Positions 39,409 to 47,062 are shown, numbered from the stretch's first letter. The stretch: 47,062 nucleotides of DNA from Clostridia bacterium (GCA_017396845.1 JAFQKQ010000096.1:1-47062), one strand, 5' to 3'. The notes: generated from the sequence alone by a model not told the origin. Numbers and translations: made by a program.

Positions 39409-40548
39409 TTATACCTGCGCGTACGCGCCTAAGAACGTGAACGATTCACAGCGCTTTTCAAGATCCGACAGCATGCCCATTACGCCCGGCGCATAGATGT
39501 TCGCATCCAGATCCAGATAGAACTGGCTTTCAAAATCGCGGCCTGCAACGGGATAGCTTTCGAGCTTGGACATGTTTACGCCGCGCGAAGAGAGCATCGA
39601 CAGAATTTCTTCCAGCGCGCCTGCGCGGTTTTCACAGGATACGATCAGACTGATTCTGTCTGCGCCTGCGTAGACTGCGGGCTTGTTGGTCACTAAAATG
39701 AAGCGCGTGTAGTTGTTGGCGCTGTCCTGTACATCGTCCTTAAGCACGTTAAGTCCGTAGAGCTTGGCGCACTGGCGGGAAGAAAGCGATGCAACGGATT
39801 TGTCGCCGTTTTTCGCTACGTCTCTTGCGGCGACGGCGGTATTCAAGCATGCGGCGGTATGCACGTGATCGCCCAGCGAATGAATGAAATTGGAGCACTG
39901 CCCCAGCGCCTGCTCGTGGGAGGTGATTTCGCGGATATCCGAAAGAGATGCGCCCGGAACTGCCAGGAGCGAATGACGGATGTTGAGGCGCGTCGAGCGC
40001 ACGATGGCGAACTTTCTCTCGCGCATCAGCTCATATACCGCGCGTACGGAACCGTTGATGTTGTTTTCGATGGGCAGTACGCCGTAATCGCAGAAACCCG
40101 ATTCCACCGCATCGAATATGGCGGCAAACGTTTTTACATACAGTATATTTCCGCGCTTTACCAGCTTTTCAGATGCTTCCTGCGAATTTGCGCCCTCTAT
40201 GCCCTGTACGGCGATCATGCCCGTTTCGGGGAAGATTTCATCAATCGGCTTTACGGATGCGCGGATTGCTTCGCAAACCGGAGCGCTGCCCGCCATCAGA
40301 TTGCCCTGCTTGGCCTTGGAAAGCGCCATGAGCACGCTGAACAGACGGTATGCATACGCCTCGTCCTCGCCCGCCTTTGCCATTACGTCTTTAAGAATCT
40401 GGCGCTCGCGTTCGCGGTTGAGGACCGGAAGATTGTTCTGAATCTTGTATTTTGCAACCTCTATGCTAAGATTCATTCGCTTAAGGAACAGTTCCAATAT
40501 CCCCTGATCAATTTCATCGATTTCCCGTCTGATTTCGCTAAGCTCCAT
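39409..40548 (-). CDS. pheA: Bifunctional chorismate mutase/prephenate dehydratase
   Basis: Converts chorismate to prephenate and prephenate to phenylpyruvate for Phe synthesis. 379 residues: AroQ-type chorismate mutase (about 1-85, with RREIDEIDQGILELF and NRERERQIL), prephenate dehydratase (about 105-285, with NNYTRFILV) and a C-terminal ACT domain (about 295-375, ENRAGALEEILSML). The ACT Phe-binding motif usually read as ESRP is ESYP here, and the mutase Asp48-equivalent (E. coli numbering) is Asn44. The first change could alter feedback. GGAGGG precedes the ATG, one base after aroC. Confidence 0.93.
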   Translation of the reverse strand: MELSEIRREIDEIDQGILELFLKRMNLSIEVAKYKIQNNLPVLNRERERQILKDVMAKAGEDEAYAYRLFSVLMALSKAKQGNLMAGSAPVCEAIRASVKPIDEIFPETGMIAVQGIEGANSQEASEKLVKRGNILYVKTFAAIFDAVESGFCDYGVLPIENNINGSVRAVYELMRERKFAIVRSTRLNIRHSLLAVPGASLSDIREITSHEQALGQCSNFIHSLGDHVHTAACLNTAVAARDVAKNGDKSVASLSSRQCAKLYGLNVLKDDVQDSANNYTRFILVTNKPAVYAGADRISLIVSCENRAGALEEILSMLSSRGVNMSKLESYPVAGRDFESQFYLDLDANIYAPGVMGMLSDLEKRCESFTFLGAYAQV

Positions 40549-40549
40549 A

Positions 40550-41632
40550 TTATTTTCCCTCCAATAACAGATCCAGTATCACAATTGCTGCGGCCGCTTC
40601 CACCACGGGTACCGCCCGCACGACCACGCATGGGTCGTGCCGCCCGTGAATTTCGATCTCTGTATTTTCGCCGCTTGACAGATTTACCGTGGCCTGTTTT
40701 TTTGCAATCGACGGCGTAGGCTTGAACGCAGCCCGCATGACGATGGGCATGCCGTTTGTTATGCCGCCGAGAATGCCGCCCGCGTGGTTGGTTTCGGTAA
40801 ATACCTTTCCGTTTTCATCCATTCTGAATGCGTCGTTGTTTTCGCTTCCCATGAGCCTGGCTGCTTCAAAGCCCGCGCCGAATTCCACGCCCTTGACCGC
40901 GGGAATTCCGAAAAGCGCCTGTGAAAGCTTGTTTTCAACGCCGTCAAACATCGCTTCGCCCAGTCCCGGCATTACGCCCGTAACCGCGCATTCTACAATG
41001 CCGCCGACGGAATCCATATTCATCTTCGCGTTTTCGATTTCCTTTTCCATTTCTCTGCCGCGCGCATCCGATATTACGGGCGTCGCCTTCTGAGATATGG
41101 AATCAAACAGCGCTTTGTCCGGAAAGAGGGGAAAGGGCTCGTCCTTAACGCCGTGAATTTCTGAAATGTGCGCGCCGATATAAATTCCGCGCTTTTCAAG
41201 AATCTGCTTTGCAATGCCGCCCGCGATGCAAAGGGGAGCGGTGAGCCTTCCGGAAAAGTGTCCGCCGCCGCGCATGTCTGCGAAGCCGCCCCACTTCATA
41301 AAGGCCGTATAATCCGCATGCCCCGGGCGCGGCGTGTGAATCAGCTTTTCATAATCCTTTGAATGCTTGTCGCCGTTTTTGATTACCGCGCATACGGGAA
41401 ACGCGCAGGTAATGCCGTTTTCAATGCCGGAGAGAAATTCGGGTCTGTCCGCTTCGCTCCTTGCTGTGGTAAGAATTCCCTTTCCGCCGCGCCTTCTTTC
41501 CATAAAGGTTTGAAGCGCGTCAAAATCAATCGCTTCGCCCGAGGGAAGGCCGCTGATTACGCAGCCGACGGCGCTGCCGTGCGATTGCCCGAATATGCTT
41601 ACGCGAAGTTTATTTCCGAATTCAGAGGACAT
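40550..41632 (-). CDS. aroC: Chorismate synthase
   Basis: FMN-dependent enzyme that makes chorismate from EPSP, 360 residues, typical length. Motifs include GQSHGSAVGCVISGLPSG at the N-terminus, RRGGKGILTTARSE, the GGHFSGRLTAPLCIAGG block and RHDPCVVVRAVPVVEA near the C-terminus. GGGAGG lies 8 bases before the ATG at 41632, which overlaps the aroA 3' end by 11 bases. The frame is open to an ATG at 41656 without a proper site. Confidence 0.95.
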   Translation of the reverse strand: MSSEFGNKLRVSIFGQSHGSAVGCVISGLPSGEAIDFDALQTFMERRRGGKGILTTARSEADRPEFLSGIENGITCAFPVCAVIKNGDKHSKDYEKLIHTPRPGHADYTAFMKWGGFADMRGGGHFSGRLTAPLCIAGGIAKQILEKRGIYIGAHISEIHGVKDEPFPLFPDKALFDSISQKATPVISDARGREMEKEIENAKMNMDSVGGIVECAVTGVMPGLGEAMFDGVENKLSQALFGIPAVKGVEFGAGFEAARLMGSENNDAFRMDENGKVFTETNHAGGILGGITNGMPIVMRAAFKPTPSIAKKQATVNLSSGENTEIEIHGRHDPCVVVRAVPVVEAAAAIVILDLLLEGK

Positions 41633-42875
41633 CCGCTTTTCCTCCCATCTTTTCAAAATCCCGATAGAACGCAGGATACGATTTATTGACCGCCTCGGCG
41701 TGCGAGATCACCGCGCCGTTTTCGGAATATGCGCCGGCAATTGCCGCCGCCATTACAATTCTGTGATCGTTCATTCCGTTTACACGGCCGCCGGTCGGCT
41801 TCTTTCCGTAAACGATCAGCTGATCGCCCGTTTCTTCTGCCTGTCCGCCCATGTTTTCAATCATTTCCCGCATGGCGCGGATCCGGTCGCTCTCCTTCAG
41901 CCGAAGCCTCGCGCCGTTTACAAACGCTGTTTTTCCTTCTGCAAACATGGCGGTCACTGCAAGCGGCGCAATCAGATCGGGCACTTCGTCGATATCGATT
42001 TCAGCTGCGTGAAGGCGGCCGCCTTTTACCGTAAAAGTGCCGTTGTTTTCCGTAATCTGTGCGCCGAACGCACGCAGAAGCGCTATGATTTTTTTGTCGC
42101 CCTGCGCCGCGTCCGCCTGAAGACCCGATACCGATACGCCTTCATTTCCGATTGCCCCGGCTGCAAGGAAAAATGCTGCGTTTGACCAATCGCCGTCTAC
42201 CGTGACAGTTCCCGGAGAAACGGGCGTTTGATTGCCCTTTATAAAGAAGCCGGTTTCCGTTTTCTGAACAGACAGGGCGAATTTTTCCATGGCGCGAAGC
42301 GTGATATCCACGTACGCCTTTGACTGAAGCGGTCCGATCACGCGGATTTCGCTGTCGCCGTTTAGGAGCGGAAGCGCGAGCAAAAGCCCCGTTACATACT
42401 GGGATGAAATATTCCCGGGAACGGTATATACGCCGCTTTTGATTTTTCCCTTCGCCGAAAGCGGAAGACGGTCGGAAGAAAAGCTTGCGCCGCCCGATTT
42501 CAAAGCGTCTATTAAATGCGTAAGCGGACGCTCGGGAAGCCTGCCCCGCCCGGTAAAGGACACGCTTTCACATTTTGCAAGCGCTACGGGAATCAGAAAG
42601 CGAAGCGTAGAGCCGCTTTCTCTTGCGTCAAGGTTTACATAAACCGGACTTTCATCGGGAAATACGGTTGCGCCTTCGTCGTCCCATTCGATTTTTGCGC
42701 CGAGCGCTTCAAGGCATGCGCCGGTGGCTTCGGTGTCGTCGCATTTTCCGCGCATGATCACGCGGGTCGGCGTTTGGCAAAGCGACGATAGGATCAGCTG
42801 TCTGTGCGCTTCGGATTTGGATGCGATTGCGCCGATGGTGCCCGACAGTTTTGCGGGCTGAACGGATGCGTTCAC
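41622..42875 (-). CDS. aroA: 5-enolpyruvylshikimate-3-phosphate synthase
   Basis: Joins PEP and shikimate-3-phosphate, 417 residues. The N-terminal KSEAHRQLILSSL, SGSTLRFLIP, the GDWSNAAFFLAAGAIG block and RLRLKESDRIRAM (PEP-binding Arg) with NDHRIVMAAA near the C-terminus identify it. The glyphosate-region signature usually NAGTA-like reads ESGSTLR, the pattern of class II-type enzymes. Translation starts at GTG (42875) after GGAGGAG, one base beyond the aroB stop. Confidence 0.94.
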   Translation of the reverse strand: MNASVQPAKLSGTIGAIASKSEAHRQLILSSLCQTPTRVIMRGKCDDTEATGACLEALGAKIEWDDEGATVFPDESPVYVNLDARESGSTLRFLIPVALAKCESVSFTGRGRLPERPLTHLIDALKSGGASFSSDRLPLSAKGKIKSGVYTVPGNISSQYVTGLLLALPLLNGDSEIRVIGPLQSKAYVDITLRAMEKFALSVQKTETGFFIKGNQTPVSPGTVTVDGDWSNAAFFLAAGAIGNEGVSVSGLQADAAQGDKKIIALLRAFGAQITENNGTFTVKGGRLHAAEIDIDEVPDLIAPLAVTAMFAEGKTAFVNGARLRLKESDRIRAMREMIENMGGQAEETGDQLIVYGKKPTGGRVNGMNDHRIVMAAAIAGAYSENGAVISHAEAVNKSYPAFYRDFEKMGGKADVL

Positions 42876-42876
42876 A

Positions 42877-43944
42877 CTATATCTCCTCCGATCCCATGCG
42901 GATGTATGCGATAAATTCCTCCGCCGGTATTTTCCGGATTTCGCATTTGCCGATTTCCTTCGGTACGATGATCGAAAGGCTTGCGCCCGCGCGTTTTTTA
43001 TCGTTCATTGAAGCGTCTGCCATAGCCTCTGCAGCAAAGGGCGATTCTGTGGGAAGGCCGTATTTTTTAAGCACGTTTATAATCTTTTCCGCCGTTTCCT
43101 TTTCCATATCGCCCATCCTGCATGCGGTGCGCACGGCCATGGCAAGACCGATTGCGACTGCATGCCCGTGGGGAATGGTATAATCGCTCAGCTTTTCGAT
43201 CGCGTGGCCGTAGGTGTGACCGAGATTCAGAAGCTTCCGCACGCTTCCCTCTCTCTCGTCCTGATCAACGATCTCCGCCTTGGCGAACACCGATAAAAAG
43301 ATCACTTCTTTTTCGTTATGAAACGCCTCTCCGCTTTCAAAAAGCGAAAACAGCTTTTTGTCTGTAATCACGCCCATCTTCACGGCTTCCGCGATTCCGG
43401 AGGCATAATCCTCCTTTGAAAGCGTCCTGAGCGTGTCCGTGTCTATGAGAACCATCTTGGGCTGATAGAAAAGCCCTGCGAGGTTTTTTCCGCTCTTTAA
43501 GTTCACTGCGGTTTTACCGCCAACGGAGGAATCGACCGCGGCTAAATAGGTGGTCGGAATCTGAACAAAATCGATTCCACGCATATAGCAGCCCGATGCA
43601 AAGCCCGTCATATCACCCGTTACGCCGCCGCCGAGCGCAATGGCAAAATCCGTTCGGGTGAGCGGAATCTTAGCCATAAATTCAAGGATATCGGAAAGCG
43701 TGTCCATATTTTTGCTGCTTTCGCCCGCTTGAAAGGCGTATGCATGCGCGCGTATTCCCGCGCTTTCAAGGGAAGAAAGGAGGGAGGAAAGATACAGTTT
43801 TTCCACGTTTGTATCCGTGATGACCGCACAGGTCCTTCCTGCGTACATATTCTTTAAAAGCTGACCGGCTTTTGAAATAAGGCCGGATGCAATGAGTATG
43901 TCGTATCCGCCGCCGATCTTTACATGCGCCTGTAATCCGTTCAT
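42877..43944 (-). CDS. aroB: 3-dehydroquinate synthase
   Basis: NAD- and metal-dependent cyclase turning DAHP to 3-dehydroquinate, 355 residues. Motifs: ALGGGVTGDMTGFASGCYMRG, IPTTYLAAVDSSVGGKTAVN (Lys and zinc region), LNLGHTYGHAIE with zinc His residues, and IPHGHAVAIG. GGGAGG lies 8 bases before the ATG at 43944, which is 1 base beyond the tyrA stop. Second pathway step; the product feeds aroQ at the end of the operon. Confidence 0.95.
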   Translation of the reverse strand: MNGLQAHVKIGGGYDILIASGLISKAGQLLKNMYAGRTCAVITDTNVEKLYLSSLLSSLESAGIRAHAYAFQAGESSKNMDTLSDILEFMAKIPLTRTDFAIALGGGVTGDMTGFASGCYMRGIDFVQIPTTYLAAVDSSVGGKTAVNLKSGKNLAGLFYQPKMVLIDTDTLRTLSKEDYASGIAEAVKMGVITDKKLFSLFESGEAFHNEKEVIFLSVFAKAEIVDQDEREGSVRKLLNLGHTYGHAIEKLSDYTIPHGHAVAIGLAMAVRTACRMGDMEKETAEKIINVLKKYGLPTESPFAAEAMADASMNDKKRAGASLSIIVPKEIGKCEIRKIPAEEFIAYIRMGSEEI

Positions 43945-43945
43945 A

Positions 43946-44782
43946 TCAGTTGCCTCCCGCAAGCGCCTTCTTTTCGCGTCCGTCCTTTAACAGCGCGCGC
44001 AGTTTTTCTGCGTCTCTTTCTTCAAGCGCGTTTTTATACTGCGTGAGATTTTCGATCAGAATTTCCAACTGCGTTTTCAGGAAATCATCGTTTAACAGGA
44101 AAAGCTCCGTCCACATATCCTCATCAAGATGCGCGACGCGCGTCATATCCTTAAAGCTTCCCGCCGAGAAGCCCCGCTGCCTGAGCGCTTCGGGCGATTT
44201 AATATAGGCGTTGGAAGCGATGTGCGCAAGCTGGGAGGTATAGGCGATGATGCGGTCGTGCTCTTCGGGAGAGGTAAACACGACTCTTGAAAAACCGATA
44301 TCGGTAAAGAGCATATTGAGCGTTTCCAGCGTTTCGGGTTCGGCGCTTTTTCCGGGGGTCAGTATCATGGACGCGCCCACATACAGGCTGTCGGTGGAGT
44401 TTACGAATTTTCCGCGTTCCTTGCCCGCCATCGGGTGTCCGCCGATAAATTGAACGGAATATTCTTCGGAAAGGGGATATATTTCATCCATCACCTTTCG
44501 CTTTACGCCGCAAAGATCCACGAGGATGGCGCCCTTTTTCAAAAGAGGCAGGTTTTTTTTCGCCCATTCGATTGCGGCAAGCGGCCTGATTGCGATAAAT
44601 ATAAGGTCGGCGTCCCGGATTTCGTCATCGGTAAGCGGAGCGTCGATTGCGCCCGACAGGCGTGCAAGCAGCATCGTTTCATCATTCAGGTCAAATCCGT
44701 ACACGGAATTGGCAGTGCGCGCTTTGATCGCCTTTGCCATGGAGCCGCCGATCAGTCCCAGTCCCACTACGCCGATTTTCAT
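43946..44782 (-). CDS. tyrA: Prephenate dehydrogenase
   Basis: NAD-dependent oxidative decarboxylation of prephenate to 4-hydroxyphenylpyruvate for Tyr. 278 residues: Rossmann GVVGLGLIGGSMAKA at the N-terminus, GGHPMAGKE near 133-142 and a helical C-terminal dimerisation domain. It ends without a regulatory ACT domain. A TTG at 44791 is only one base after GGAGG; the ATG at 44782 has 10-base spacing and is preferred. It starts 5 bases beyond the aroF stop. Confidence 0.92.
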   Translation of the reverse strand: MKIGVVGLGLIGGSMAKAIKARTANSVYGFDLNDETMLLARLSGAIDAPLTDDEIRDADLIFIAIRPLAAIEWAKKNLPLLKKGAILVDLCGVKRKVMDEIYPLSEEYSVQFIGGHPMAGKERGKFVNSTDSLYVGASMILTPGKSAEPETLETLNMLFTDIGFSRVVFTSPEEHDRIIAYTSQLAHIASNAYIKSPEALRQRGFSAGSFKDMTRVAHLDEDMWTELFLLNDDFLKTQLEILIENLTQYKNALEERDAEKLRALLKDGREKKALAGGN

Positions 44783-44787
44783 GATCT

Positions 44788-45804
44788 TCAAGCCTCCTCA
44801 GAGTTCAGGTATGCTTTCAAGGAAAGCGTCTTCTTGGCGATTTTGGCGAACACCTCCGGCGTTATGGACTGTTTTCCGTCGCACAGCGCGTGCGCGGGAT
44901 CGTTATGAACCTCGATCATCAGTCCGTCCGCGCCTGCGGCGACTGCAGCCATTGCCAGAGGTTCGACCAGATCCGCTTTTCCGGTCGCATGGCTGGGATC
45001 GATTACGACGGGGAAGTGCGAAAGCTTTTTAAGCACGGGAATCGCCGCGAGATCCAGCGTGTTTCTTGTATATGTTTCAAAGGTTCTGATGCCGCGCTCG
45101 CAGAGGATTACATCTTCGCAGCCCTCGCTCATCAGGTATTCGGCGCTCATCAGCCACTCTTCATAGGTGGCGGACATGCCTCTTTTTAAAAGGATGGGCT
45201 TTTTCTGTGAGCCGAGCTCCTTCAAAAGATTGAAGTTCTGCATATTTCTTGCGCCCACCTGAATGATATCCACATCGTCAAACAGGGGAAGCTGGGAAAT
45301 CTCCATGATCTCTGTGACAATCGGAAGACCGGATTCCCGGCTTGCGAGCATAAGCAGCCGGAGACCTTCTTTTCCAAGTCCCTGGAAGGCATAGGGAGAT
45401 GTGCGGGGCTTGAATGCGCCGCCGCGAAGCACGGTTGCGCCGGCTGCTTTTACCGCATGCGCTACTTCTATCATCTGCTTTTCGGTTTCGACGGAGCAGG
45501 GGCCGGCGATCAGCGTAAGATTTTTTCCGCCGATCTTTGTTTTATTCAACACGTTTACAATAGTGTCCTCCGGATGAAATTTGCGGTTGGCGTTTTTATA
45601 CGGCTCCTGTACGCGCTTTACGTCCTCCACAATATCCAGCGCCGAAATCAAATCCATATCGAGCTTGCTGGTATCGCCCACAAGACCCAGAATTTGATGG
45701 GAGTCGCCCGTGGATTCGTGAATATTGATTCCCTTGCCGTGGATCCAGTTTTTGAGAGATTCGAGCTGGTTCGGATTCGGATTGGATTTCAGAATAACGA
45801 TCAT
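44788..45804 (-). CDS. aroF: 3-deoxy-7-phosphoheptulonate synthase (DAHP synthase, type I-beta)
   Basis: First committed step of aromatic synthesis, condensing PEP and erythrose-4-phosphate. 338 residues, the size of Thermotoga-type enzymes: an N-terminal ferredoxin-like regulatory domain (about 1-70, starting MIVILKSNPNPNQ) and the barrel with AGPCSVE, GGAFKPRTSPYAFQG, ILLKRG and VVIDPSHATG. The N-terminal domain in this class allows Tyr/Phe feedback. The ATG at 45804 has GGAGG 8 bases upstream; that site begins right after the attenuator's T tract. First structural gene of the operon. Confidence 0.95.
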   Translation of the reverse strand: MIVILKSNPNPNQLESLKNWIHGKGINIHESTGDSHQILGLVGDTSKLDMDLISALDIVEDVKRVQEPYKNANRKFHPEDTIVNVLNKTKIGGKNLTLIAGPCSVETEKQMIEVAHAVKAAGATVLRGGAFKPRTSPYAFQGLGKEGLRLLMLASRESGLPIVTEIMEISQLPLFDDVDIIQVGARNMQNFNLLKELGSQKKPILLKRGMSATYEEWLMSAEYLMSEGCEDVILCERGIRTFETYTRNTLDLAAIPVLKKLSHFPVVIDPSHATGKADLVEPLAMAAVAAGADGLMIEVHNDPAHALCDGKQSITPEVFAKIAKKTLSLKAYLNSEEA

Positions 45805-45819
45805 TTTCAGTGCCTCCAT

Positions 45820-45848
45820 AAAAAAACCGCAGCCGGTTTGGCTGCGGG
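45820..45848 (-). terminator. Attenuator terminator before aroF
   Basis: On the minus strand CCGCAGCC (45847-45840) pairs with GGCTGCGG (45834-45827) around AAACC, followed by seven T (45826-45820). It ends directly before the aroF ribosome site, so it lies in the operon leader, not after a gene. Confidence 0.88.
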
Positions 45849-45888
45849 CGTTTCATACTTGTATCGGAAACCGGATACGGTTTTCCTT

Positions 45889-45984
45889 TCAGCACTCTTC
45901 GCAATTTGCCAAACCGCAATTGACCTTACCGTAAAAGCCGGTAAAGTAAAAATAGGAATAGGCAAAATACTGAATGCGCTTCAT
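45889..45984 (-). CDS. Phe/Tyr-rich leader peptide of the aromatic operon
   Basis: 31-residue frame starting MKRIQYFAYSYFYFTG. Residues 6-18 contain five Tyr (6, 9, 11, 13, 18) and four Phe (7, 12, 14, 17), then the peptide ends with three Cys in its last nine residues. It lies between the operon promoter and the terminator, so scarcity of charged tRNA-Tyr or tRNA-Phe would stall the ribosome before the first switch segment at codons 23-25. The stop is 42 bases before the terminator stem. The ribosome site is weak (an AGGAAAGCGAG stretch is rather far upstream), which is the main doubt. Confidence 0.72.
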   Translation of the reverse strand: MKRIQYFAYSYFYFTGFYGKVNCGLANCEEC

Positions 45985-46021
45985 GGAAATATGCGTCTCG
46001 CTTTCCTGTTTTATGGGCAGA

Positions 46022-46050
46022 ATTATATCACTGCATTCGCGTGCTGTAAA
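46022..46050 (-). promoter_or_regulatory. Promoter of the aromatic operon
   Basis: Minus strand -35 TTTACA (46050-46045), 17-base spacer, -10 TATAAT (46027-46022) with TG one base before it. Start near 46015 gives a leader of about 210 bases. A perfect palindrome AAAGTTAACTTT (46048-46059) overlaps the edge of the -35. Confidence 0.78.
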
Positions 46051-46101
46051 GTTAACTTTTGTGTAAAATGGCGGATGAAAAATCAAAAATTGCAAAAATG
46101 A

Positions 46102-46130
46102 TTGCGAAGGCGAACGCGCTCTGGTATAAT
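46102..46130 (+). promoter_or_regulatory. Promoter of dnaE
   Basis: -35 TTGCGA (46102-46107), 17-base spacer, -10 TATAAT (46125-46130) with TG one base before it. The start codon is 38 bases downstream. Confidence 0.75.
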
Positions 46131-46167
46131 AAAAATGGATAGTTGTGTGTGAAAGGGGAATTTACAG

Positions 46168-47062
46168 TTGTTTGCACACCTGCATATGCATACCGAATAC
46201 AGCCTGCTTGACGGCGCAAACCGGATTAAGGATCTGATCGAAAGGATCAAGAGCCTTAATATGACTTCCTGCGCCATAACGGACCACGGTGTAATGTACG
46301 GCGTGGTAGATTTTTATCAGCAGGCGAAGAAAAACGGCATACATCCGGTCATCGGCTGCGAGGTATACGTGTGTCAGGATATGGACGACAAAGCCTCCGC
46401 TGCGCGCGAGTACAGCCATCTGATCCTTCTGTGCGAAAATCAGACGGGGTATCAGAACCTGATCAAGCTGGTCAGCGAGGGCTTTACGCGCGGCTTTTAT
46501 TACCGCCCCCGCGTGGATTATGCGCTTTTGAGGGAGCATTCCGAAGGCCTGATTGCGCTTTCCGCCTGTTTATCGGGCGATATACCGAAGGCGCTTTTAA
46601 ACGGGCGCAAAAAGGAAGCATTTGACCTTGCAAACATGTATCTTGATATTTTCGGCGAAAATAACTTCTTTATTGAGCTTCAGGATCACGGGCTTGCCGA
46701 ACAGAAGCAGGTGCTTCCGGGGCTTATAAGGCTTGCAAATGAACTGAATATTCCCATGGTCATCACCAACGACTGTCACTATCTCACCAAAGAAGACAGT
46801 CAGGCACAGGAAATCCTGATGTGCATCCAGACGGGCAAGACGCTGAAGGACGAAAACCGCATGCGCATGCACACGGATCAGATGTACATTAAAAGCGAAG
46901 AGGAAATCCGCAGTCTGTTTCCGGATTTTGACGACGCAATCAATCGAACGGAAGAAATCGCTCAAAGATGCCATGTGGAATTCGATTTTGAAACCAAACA
47001 TCTTCCGAGCTATCCGCTTGACGGAAGCGAGAGCGCCTATGATATGCTGAATCGTCTCTGCA
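46168..47062 (+). CDS. dnaE: DNA polymerase III subunit alpha (DnaE), 5' part
   Basis: N-terminal 298 residues of the replicative polymerase alpha subunit; the gene continues past the window end. The PHP domain is clear: FAHLHMHTEYSLLDGA at the start, CAITDHGVMYGVVDFYQ, GCEVYV, then SACLSGDIPKALL and TNDCHYL. It starts at TTG (46168), 7-8 bases after AAAGGGGA, with the usual short distance to the HLHMHTEYS motif. The PHP domain acts in proofreading or structural support in this family. It is divergent from the aromatic operon and has its own promoter. Confidence 0.93.
   Translation, partial: MFAHLHMHTEYSLLDGANRIKDLIERIKSLNMTSCAITDHGVMYGVVDFYQQAKKNGIHPVIGCEVYVCQDMDDKASAAREYSHLILLCENQTGYQNLIKLVSEGFTRGFYYRPRVDYALLREHSEGLIALSACLSGDIPKALLNGRKKEAFDLANMYLDIFGENNFFIELQDHGLAEQKQVLPGLIRLANELNIPMVITNDCHYLTKEDSQAQEILMCIQTGKTLKDENRMRMHTDQMYIKSEEEIRSLFPDFDDAINRTEEIAQRCHVEFDFETKHLPSYPLDGSESAYDMLNRLC

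Larger units (their letters stand above)
45820..45984 (-). promoter_or_regulatory. Putative ribosome-mediated attenuator of the aromatic operon
   Basis: Four alternating complementary segments follow each other on the minus strand: CGGTTT (45916-45911, inside the leader peptide), AAACCG (45883-45878), CGGTTT (45873-45868) and AAACCG (45839-45834, in the terminator loop and arm). Segments 2 and 3 form a hairpin (GGAAAACCG with CGGTTTCC, one bulge) that leaves the terminator free to form. If segment 1 pairs with 2, segment 3 can pair with 4 (7 bp, CCGGTTT/AAACCGG) and block the terminator. Segment 1 can also pair directly with the terminator over 9 bases (CGGTTTGGC/GCCAAACCG). A further 8-bp hairpin, 45946-45924, covers the Phe/Tyr codons. 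No T-box or TRAP-like repeat is seen. Confidence 0.72.

Noticed and set aside
45805-46015. T-box or riboswitch in the aromatic leader
   Set aside because: No T-box core sequence or specifier stem-loop pattern found; the leader peptide and alternating segments explain the leader better.

Overview
The window looks like chromosomal DNA of a Gram-positive, Clostridia-like bacterium (possibly a gut or environmental Christensenellales-type lineage; the lineage is inferred from gene content only). Supporting signs are strong AGGAGG-type ribosome sites, dense ATGA start/stop overlaps, Firmicutes-type promoters with frequent TGn extended -10 boxes, teichoic-acid-style glycerophosphotransferases, and a stand-alone DnaE. 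About half of the bases are G+C. No tRNA, rRNA, CRISPR array, insertion sequence or phage gene was seen.

Layout. (1) 0.1-6.6 kb, minus strand: a tightly overlapping seven-gene operon for a phosphopolyol-decorated surface glycan (initiating sugar-phosphate transferase, GT2 glycosyltransferase, LicD-type phosphotransferase, two tandem CDP-glycerol:glycerophosphotransferase paralogs, a TarI/IspD-type cytidylyltransferase and an NAD-dependent epimerase). (2) 7.0-11.2 kb, plus: glycogen/maltodextrin phosphorylase coupled to a GH13 alpha-glucanase. (3) 11.4-18.2 kb: a minus operon of a NamZ-like (DUF1343) protein, a tandem GNAT and a PIG-L deacetylase-like protein; two EamA transporters, an alpha/beta hydrolase and a DUF2961/GH172-like protein. 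(4) 18.7-20.7 kb, plus: HD hydrolase, ACT protein and a split chromate-type transporter pair. (5) 20.8-24.9 kb: a ROK regulator divergent from a HAD phosphatase / deoxyhypusine-synthase-like / PfkB kinase cassette, with a TTGACA promoter followed by a 19-nt palindrome. (6) 25-30.7 kb: a DUF3737 gene broken by a one-base slip, a DUF2284 cysteine protein, a WbsX/GH99-like protein, and a translationally coupled GyrI-GNAT-MFS-PHP cluster. (7) 30.7-36.2 kb: an unexplained structured gap with a lipoprotein-signal remnant, an ABC-F ATPase, an O-antigen-ligase-type membrane protein with a small gene overlapping its tail, a DUF2500 and a UPF0489 protein. (8) 36.2-37.6 kb, minus: a DUF4173-like membrane protein. 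(9) 37.7-46.0 kb, minus: an eight-gene aromatic amino-acid operon. (10) dnaE starts at 46.17 kb and runs off the end.

The aromatic operon reads aroF-tyrA-aroB-aroA-aroC-pheA-aroE/K-aroQ. It covers all steps from PEP plus erythrose-4-phosphate to chorismate, and then to both keto-acid precursors of Phe and Tyr. Its roughly 210-nt leader encodes a 31-residue peptide with nine Tyr/Phe codons within thirteen positions. An ordered set of alternating CGGTTT/AAACCG segments follows, ending in an intrinsic terminator directly before the aroF ribosome site. This is the architecture of a ribosome-mediated transcription attenuator, unusual for a Gram-positive aromatic operon, and is the strongest candidate here for undescribed regulation. 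The best candidate for an undescribed pathway is the ROK-controlled HAD/DHS-like/PfkB cassette.
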